Part shown: piece by piece, positions 35,664 through 40,273 of the stretch
Position numbering within the stretch: the first letter of the stretch is position 1
Layout: every line of letters starts with the position of its first letter
From: an uncultured Wohlfahrtiimonas sp.
Lineage (GTDB): Bacteria; Pseudomonadota; Gammaproteobacteria; Cardiobacteriales; Wohlfahrtiimonadaceae
Assembly: GCA_947631095.1 (NCBI GenBank)
Contig: CANRJX010000006.1
Location: 1 to 40,273 of the forward strand
Reading direction: 5' to 3'
DNA length: 40,273 nucleotides
Notes under the pieces: generated by a model
Told to the model about the DNA's origin: nothing
Databases searched by the model: none
What the model saw: the letters and a program-made list of their open reading frames with translations, nothing else
Position numbers and translations under genes: made by a program

Positions 35664-36278
35664 TTATATTTTTTGATTGGCTTCTTTGATGCCGTTATGG
35701 ATTCTATTAAAAATTGTATAGATCAAAAGTGTAGCAGTGACGTATAAAACGACATTGATCCATATCGAAGGGATTAAATTTAAAGCAATAATTACGCTTA
35801 AAGTGCCGAAAATAAATGCACGATCACTTTTACCCATCGGTCCATCATAGCGGCGCGATGCACCAATTAATGGCGCCATAACTCCCACATATTCTGAAAT
35901 AATGGATAAAAATATGATGAGTAAAACGGCATAATGATCTATGCCACCAATATAGATAAATGTTAAAAAGAGCGCACTATCTGCGATTACATCGCATAAT
36001 TCATTTAAATAAGCACCAAGTTTTGATTGCTGATGAAATTCTCGAGCAAGCATGCCATCAATAGCATTCAGCGCCATGCGCACAAACATCCAAATGGGCA
36101 TGAGCCATAAAATGGCAGTATTCGGTAGTACAGCAATAATGATCGCTGCAATGAGTAGTGAGCCTAAGCATGCACCAACAGTGACTTGATTTGCTGTGAT
36201 TTTGGCGTCATATAGTTTTTTAACAATGGGTCTTAATAGTGCTTGAAACGCGGGTTTTAATTGATAAATAGAGATCAT
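35664..36278 (-). CDS. ynbA: CDP-alcohol phosphatidyltransferase family protein (YnbA-like)
   Basis: A 204-residue membrane protein with about six helices. The family motif DxxDGxxARx8GxxxDxxxD appears here as N71-x2-D74-G75-x2-A78-R79-x8-G88-x3-N92-x3-D96, so the first and third aspartates are asparagines. The same pattern is, as I recall, present in E. coli YnbA, so it looks like a family trait rather than decay. It would transfer the phosphatidyl group of CDP-diacylglycerol to an alcohol or sugar phosphate; the acceptor is unknown. It leads the minus-strand operon ynbA-ynbC-ynbD-membrane protein and is divergent from ynbB. Confidence 0.85.
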   Translation of the reverse strand: MISIYQLKPAFQALLRPIVKKLYDAKITANQVTVGACLGSLLIAAIIIAVLPNTAILWLMPIWMFVRMALNAIDGMLAREFHQQSKLGAYLNELCDVIADSALFLTFIYIGGIDHYAVLLIIFLSIISEYVGVMAPLIGASRRYDGPMGKSDRAFIFGTLSVIIALNLIPSIWINVVLYVTATLLIYTIFNRIHNGIKEANQKI

Positions 36279-36513
36279 TTTTTGCCTTATTATTATTTAT
36301 ATTAATCATATAAATATTACTTTAAAAAATATGAAAGTGAATTTTAAATAATATTAATCGATGTTTTATTAAAAGTAAACAATGTTTAATTTAAAGCATA
36401 ACGTATATAATCCGAAATTTAATAATATTTATTCAGTACGCTTTTATTGCTTATCGCTATAATTGAAAAATAAATATTCAAAATGATCTAAAAATATAAT
36501 AAGGATGCAAAGA

Positions 36514-37446
36514 ATGGCCAATTTTCCACAACACAGTTTAATCATGGTAATTATTCTGCTTGCCATATTAATTGCATCTAGCTTGATTGTGTGGCGAAAG
36601 AGTAAACGAGATTTAACGAAAGATCACACAGAATTAGTGCAACGCACAAAATCATGGTGGTGGATGATCGGTTTAATTTTATGTGCATTTTATTTTGGGC
36701 CGAAAGTTACCACAATATTCTTTGCCTTCATCAGTTTTCTAGCGCTGAAAGAGTTTTTTTCCATCGTTCCCATTCGCACGGTGGATCGTCGATTAATTTT
36801 TTGGGCATATTTATCCATTCCTGTGCAATATTACTTTGCGTACATTCAATGGTACGGCATGTTCATCATCACGATTCCTGTATATATGTTCTTATTATTA
36901 CCATTTAGAGCAGTATTGATTGGTGAAACACATGGTTTTATCAAAGCGAATGCCACCATTCAATGGAGTTTGATGCTCTGTGTATTTGGTTTCAGCCATA
37001 TTGCATATTTAACGAATACTCATTTAGTTAATCCTCAAGCAGGATTTACGGGGCTTTTGTTTTATATCATCTTTGTGACGCAGTTTAATGACGTGAGCCA
37101 ATATGTATCAGGTAAGTTATTTGGCAAACACAAAATTATTCCTAAAGTCAGCCCGAATAAAACATGGGAAGGGTTCATTGGCGGTTTAATCATCACGACC
37201 ATTATTTCGATGTTGCTCGCACCATTTTTAACCATTTTGAGTTGGCAACAAGGTATTTTTGCAGGCATGTTAATTGCAGGTTCAGGCTTTATCGGCGATG
37301 TGGTTTTATCATCTGTAAAACGCGATTTAGGCATTAAAGATAGCGGATCATTAATTCCCGGGCATGGTGGATTATTGGATCGAATCGATAGCTTAATGTA
37401 TTCCATCCCGCTCTTTTTCCACTATTTTTATTATGTGACTAGGTAA
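36514..37446 (+). CDS. ynbB: CDP-diacylglycerol synthase paralogue (YnbB-like)
   Basis: 310 residues and about eight membrane helices. The full CdsA signature lies at about 266-292: SSVKRDLGIKDSGS, then HGGLLDRID. It makes CDP-diacylglycerol from CTP and phosphatidic acid, presumably for the YnbA-like enzyme encoded divergently. I prefer the ATG at 36514 to the one at 36505 because AAGGA (36501-36505) then has an 8-base spacing. The acyltransferase gene starts six bases after its stop. The 235-base spacer upstream is AT-rich, with TATAAT at 36406 and 36458 as candidate -10 elements. Confidence 0.87.
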   Translation: MANFPQHSLIMVIILLAILIASSLIVWRKSKRDLTKDHTELVQRTKSWWWMIGLILCAFYFGPKVTTIFFAFISFLALKEFFSIVPIRTVDRRLIFWAYLSIPVQYYFAYIQWYGMFIITIPVYMFLLLPFRAVLIGETHGFIKANATIQWSLMLCVFGFSHIAYLTNTHLVNPQAGFTGLLFYIIFVTQFNDVSQYVSGKLFGKHKIIPKVSPNKTWEGFIGGLIITTIISMLLAPFLTILSWQQGIFAGMLIAGSGFIGDVVLSSVKRDLGIKDSGSLIPGHGGLLDRIDSLMYSIPLFFHYFYYVTR

Positions 37447-37452
37447 TTGCCA

Positions 37453-38088
37453 ATGAAAAGAATCATAAAAATACTATTTTTTGCATTAATAGTGAAACCA
37501 TTGGTGCTGATTGGTTTGGGGTTAAATATTGTTAATCGTAAAAATCTACCAATGAATGGGCCTGCTATTTTGGCAGCGAACCATACGAGCCATTTAGATA
37601 CTTTAGTATTAATGAGTTTATATCCATTAAAGCAACTGCATCGTGTTCGACCTGTCGCGGCTGCCGATTATTTCTGTAAAAATCGCTGGATCACATGGTT
37701 TTCAACTTATTGCATTGATATTATCTCGATTTCACGCAATGAGATAAAAGCGCCAAGTGAACTATTTTCAGGTTGTTATTCAGCTTTGGATAATGGGGAT
37801 ATTGTTATTTTATATCCTGAAGGCACGCGCTCCACGACAGAAGATCGAGCTTTTAAACTAAAGAGAGGCATTCATTATCTCGCTTCTCAATATGAGAATG
37901 TACCTGTTTATCCCATTATTTTACGAGGCTTGGGCAAAGCTTTGCCGAAAGGCGAAGCGTTGTTTGTGCCATTTAATTGTGATGTTGTAGTAGGTGAACC
38001 ATTGAATTATGAGGAAAACCCTAAACAGTATTTAGAAGAATTAGAAAGTAGCTATCAGCAGTTATTACAAAAATGCATTACGAAATAA
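37453..38088 (+). CDS. PlsC-family 1-acylglycerol-phosphate acyltransferase
   Basis: A 211-residue membrane-bound acyltransferase with HX4D in AANHTSHLDTLVL (H44, D49), YPEGTRST and a PVYPIILRGLG segment. It is co-transcribed with ynbB. It can make the phosphatidic acid that YnbB needs, or reacylate a lipid cut by the YnbC hydrolase. I use the ATG at 37453; a TTG two codons earlier is in frame. E. coli ynb loci lack this gene as far as I recall, so it extends the cassette. Confidence 0.83.
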   Translation: MKRIIKILFFALIVKPLVLIGLGLNIVNRKNLPMNGPAILAANHTSHLDTLVLMSLYPLKQLHRVRPVAAADYFCKNRWITWFSTYCIDIISISRNEIKAPSELFSGCYSALDNGDIVILYPEGTRSTTEDRAFKLKRGIHYLASQYENVPVYPIILRGLGKALPKGEALFVPFNCDVVVGEPLNYEENPKQYLEELESSYQQLLQKCITK

Positions 38089-38297
38089 GTAGTTTATAAG
38101 CTATAGAATGATTAATAAAAAAATATATTAAGGAAAATACGCTGACCCAGTGATTTTAATGAACCATAAAGAAAAATAATCACTAGAAAATAAGAACTAA
38201 AGCTAGCTACTTTAGCGTTCAGAAGATGTTAACCTTTTTAAGGTTGAAAATAAGTCACAATTTATAAATAAACGAAGGGGAGGATAACTATGTATAA
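38089..38297. other. Non-coding stretch with short inverted repeats
   Basis: No gene seen. It has CTAAAG/CTTTAG arms around a 7-base loop (38197-38215), AACCTT/AAGGTT around TTT (38231-38245), and a longer-range AGTGATT/AATCACT pair near 38151-38184. None has a T-run, so terminator function for the upstream gene is weak. It is probably worn-down sequence in front of the pseudogene. Confidence 0.4.
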
Positions 38298-38510
38298 CTC
38301 ATCAGCAAGACGACAGCGCTAGAAATTGCAACGGGAAATGTACTGCCTTTGAATAATAAAGGTGGATAAGTTTGACCAAAAGCGGGTGACGAAGCGAGTT
38401 TTGTATTGGTGGATGCAAGTTGTTCAGCTGAAGCTGTGGCGCGAATATCGCCAAGAACGGCAGCTTTTCATCAAGGAGTGCTTGCAAGCGGTGAGATCAA
38501 TCGAGCATAA
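38298..38510 (+). pseudogene. C-terminal remnant of an amidohydrolase-superfamily deaminase
   Basis: One frame reads LISKTTALEIATGNVLPLNN and, after GG, in-frame TAA (38367) and TGA (38373). It then continues PKAGDEASFVLVDASCSAEA, VARISPRTAAFHQGVLASGE and INRA to a stop at 38508. That is the typical end of a cytosine-deaminase or dihydroorotase-like amidohydrolase: helix with TALEIAT, a GDEASFVLVDA strand, and a final R-x-V-x-x-G-like hairpin. An in-frame stop also precedes it at 38295. It must be dead. It ends 51 bases before an N-carbamoyl-amino-acid hydrolase-type gene, with which a hydantoin, pyrimidine or purine-ring-opening role would fit. Confidence 0.6.
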
Positions 38511-38561
38511 TTGAGCAAATCTTATAAGCTTATTTTTTTATGGAAATTTTGGAGTTCTAAT

Positions 38562-39797
38562 ATGGTTCAAGCAGCACGTATTCAAAAAGATCTCGAAGCA
38601 TTGAATGAATTCAATGCAACACCGGGACAAGGCACGACAAGATTATCGTACAGCACTGAAGCAACTAAAGCTCGACTGTTAATTAAAGAATTAATGATGC
38701 AAGCAGGATTGGTGGTGCGTGAAGATGCTTTGGGTAATATCATCGGACGATTATCAACGCTTGAAATAGATGATCAACCAATAGTATTGGTGGGATCACA
38801 TTATGATTCTGTACCCAATGGTGGCATGTTTGATGGCCCAGCTGGGATTATGGCGGGCATTGAAGTTGCAAGATTATTCAAAGAGCAAGGCTTACTGCCA
38901 AAATATCCATTAGAAATTATTGCAATGGTGGAAGAAGAAGGTACAAGCTTCAATTCAAGTTTGATGGGTTCGCGTGCATTATGTGGTTTTTTAACGTATG
39001 AAGATTTGCAAAAATTACATGATCAAAATGGTTTAACGGCTGCTGAACATATTAAAAATGCAGGTTTGCAGCCTGAGAATATTGATAGCATTGTTTATCC
39101 TGTTCAATCTTTAAAAGCATATTTAGAATTGCACATTGAACAAGGTCCAATCTTAGAAAATATGCAAAAGGAAGTTGGCATTGTGGATGCTATCGTTGGG
39201 ATTTCTCAATTACAAGTAGTGATTCAAGGAAGAGCTGGGCATGCAGGTACAACGCCAATGGGAATGAGAAGTGATGCATTATTGGTAGCTAGCCATGTAA
39301 TTACTGAGGTGGAAAAGATAGCAACAGCTGCAGGTGAATATTGCGTTGCGACAGTTGGGCGATTGAATATTTATCCGAATGGCGCCAATGTGATCCCTGA
39401 TAAAGTGGCATTCACCATTGATATTCGCTCTAAGGAAAAAGCTAAGCTCGATGATATGATCACGGCGATTAAATTAGCTGTTCATACACAGAGCAGAAAA
39501 GGTATTGTCATCAGCGAAGAAACGACTTTGTACGTTGAGCCAACAAATTTTTCTGAAAATATCATCCATAGCTTTAAAAAGCACAGTGATGCACTTGGTA
39601 TTTCTAATATACCGATGGTGAGCGGTGCAGGGCATGATGCTATGATTTTCTCTAAAATTACAAACTCAGGAATGGTTTTTGTACCAAGCAAAGATGGTAT
39701 GAGCCATCATCCTTCAGAATGGACTGATTTTGCTGATTTGGCTAAAGGTGTAGAAGTGCTTTTTGAAGTCGTGAAAGAGATAACAGAAGCACAATAA
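38562..39797 (+). CDS. M20-family amidase: N-carbamoyl-L-amino acid hydrolase or allantoate amidohydrolase
   Basis: A 411-residue zinc hydrolase that removes carbamoyl groups from N-carbamoyl amino acids, ureidoglycolate or allantoate. The metal and catalytic motifs of the HyuC/AllC branch are present: GSHYDSVPNGGMFDGPAG, VEEEGTSFNSSLMGSRA, LHIEQGPILE and the dimerisation-domain segment GRAGHAGTTPMGMRSDAL. GAGHDAM follows near the end. The ATG at 38562 has GGAG at 38551-38554; an in-frame TTG at 38511 begins right after the pseudogene stop and adds an unlikely hydrophobic lead. A convergent transporter gene follows. The exact substrate cannot be decided from sequence. Confidence 0.85.
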   Translation: MVQAARIQKDLEALNEFNATPGQGTTRLSYSTEATKARLLIKELMMQAGLVVREDALGNIIGRLSTLEIDDQPIVLVGSHYDSVPNGGMFDGPAGIMAGIEVARLFKEQGLLPKYPLEIIAMVEEEGTSFNSSLMGSRALCGFLTYEDLQKLHDQNGLTAAEHIKNAGLQPENIDSIVYPVQSLKAYLELHIEQGPILENMQKEVGIVDAIVGISQLQVVIQGRAGHAGTTPMGMRSDALLVASHVITEVEKIATAAGEYCVATVGRLNIYPNGANVIPDKVAFTIDIRSKEKAKLDDMITAIKLAVHTQSRKGIVISEETTLYVEPTNFSENIIHSFKKHSDALGISNIPMVSGAGHDAMIFSKITNSGMVFVPSKDGMSHHPSEWTDFADLAKGVEVLFEVVKEITEAQ

Positions 39798-39814
39798 TAT
39801 AAAATATTAGACGT

Positions 39815-39844
39815 AAAAAAGCTGCTATTTCTAGCAGCTTTTTT
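39815..39844. terminator. Bidirectional intrinsic terminator
   Basis: AAAAAAGCTGCTA (39815-39827), loop TTTC, TAGCAGCTTTTTT (39832-39844). It is shared by the convergent amidase and transporter genes. Confidence 0.9.
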
Positions 39845-39862
39845 ATCGTGGATTTCTAATAA

Positions 39863-40273
39863 TTATGAGCTATATGCATTTTCTGTTTCAACTTCCGCTT
39901 TTTTATTTTCAGCTTGGCACTTTTTTGTGAAGTAATTGAAATAGATCACGATTAAAGTTGTTGTTGAGATTGCAGCAGGTAAAGCTAAGATCACAAAGAT
40001 TTGTTCTAAGCTCATTTCTCTTCTGATTAATTCCGCCACTAGGTAAGAGCCAGCGATACCACCAAAGCGACCAACGCCTAACATCCAAGATACACCCGTG
40101 CTTCTTCCTGCTGTAGGATAAAAGCTTGCTGCAAATGAAGGTAATGAAGATTGTGCCGTATTCATTACGATACCAGCAACGATGGTGACAATAACCAAAG
40201 CCGCTGTACCAACATTTACTGAGTAACCGATAATGCCAACAGTTAAGAATGTCAAGAATGAGAAGAACGCGAT
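39863..40273 (-). CDS. Aromatic-acid:proton symporter-like MFS transporter, C-terminal part (runs off window end)
   Basis: The frame is open to the last base of the window, giving the C-terminal ~136 residues of a 12-helix transporter. FAASFYPTAGRSTGVSWMLG and GRFGGIAGSYLVAELIRR match helix 10-11 of the AAHS family (PcaK/BenK/MhpT types), which take up aromatic or other organic acids. A methionine at 40255 is internal, not the start. The tail is charged (KKAEVETENAYSS). Substrate unknown; placement next to the amidase suggests uptake of a carbamoyl or aromatic substrate, but that is weak. Confidence 0.8.
   Translation of the reverse strand: MAFFSFLTFLTVGIIGYSVNVGTAALVIVTIVAGIVMNTAQSSLPSFAASFYPTAGRSTGVSWMLGVGRFGGIAGSYLVAELIRREMSLEQIFVILALPAAISTTTLIVIYFNYFTKKCQAENKKAEVETENAYSS

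Noticed and set aside
38302-38487. A 61-codon minus-strand frame in the pseudogene region
   Set aside because: The plus strand reads as a recognisable amidohydrolase C-terminus across the same bases; the minus frame has no similarity I can see.

Overview
This window comes from an AT-rich gammaproteobacterium-like chromosome. The signs are a long-form HisG, a complete E. coli-type aryl polyene (APE) cluster, enterobacterial-type DeoB, DeoD and NupG, and a YnbA/B/C/D lipid locus otherwise familiar from E. coli. Low-GC host-associated groups such as Orbaceae or Cardiobacteriales would fit, but I cannot name a genus from sequence alone. Almost all of the window is coding. I see no rRNA, tRNA, insertion sequence, CRISPR array or phage gene.

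Layout. (1) 1-1475, minus strand: the start of the histidine operon (hisG then partial hisD), with an 18-bp TrpR-type palindrome over its promoter. (2) 1891-5443: three genes for a predicted soluble NAD(P)H-dependent fumarate reductase-like complex (iron-sulfur protein, flavoprotein lacking the covalent-FAD histidine, NuoF-like diaphorase). (3) 5784-6971: an Fsr-type exporter. (4) 7024-21565: an APE pigment cluster in apeB-apeR order. The methyltransferase is divergent, and 17 tightly packed or overlapping genes follow on the plus strand. They cover starter activation, two ACPs, KS/CLF, KR, two dehydratases, a thioesterase, lipid and sugar transferases, and an export module. A small lipoprotein gene ends the run. 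(5) 21996-23048, minus: a secreted esterase behind a Fur box. (6) 23147-24161: an orphan metQ behind a recognisable SAM-II riboswitch with an intrinsic terminator and a competing antiterminator. (7) 24212-32208: a nucleoside-salvage locus, deoC-deoB divergent from cpdB-pdp-deoD-nupG-cdd, which together convert extracellular nucleotides to bases and central-carbon intermediates. (8) 32200-38088: a phospholipid-modification cassette (ynbA-ynbC-ynbD plus a small membrane protein on the minus strand; ynbB plus a PlsC-like acyltransferase on the plus strand). (9) 38298-38510: a decayed amidohydrolase tail in front of an M20 N-carbamoyl amino acid/allantoate amidohydrolase. (10) 39863 to the end, minus: the 3' part of an aromatic-acid MFS transporter gene.

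The most notable items are the SAM-II riboswitch on metQ, the divergent ynb lipid cassette whose CDP-alcohol transferase has Asn at two normally Asp motif positions, the three-gene soluble fumarate reductase-like complex, and the TrpR-like operator on a histidine operon.
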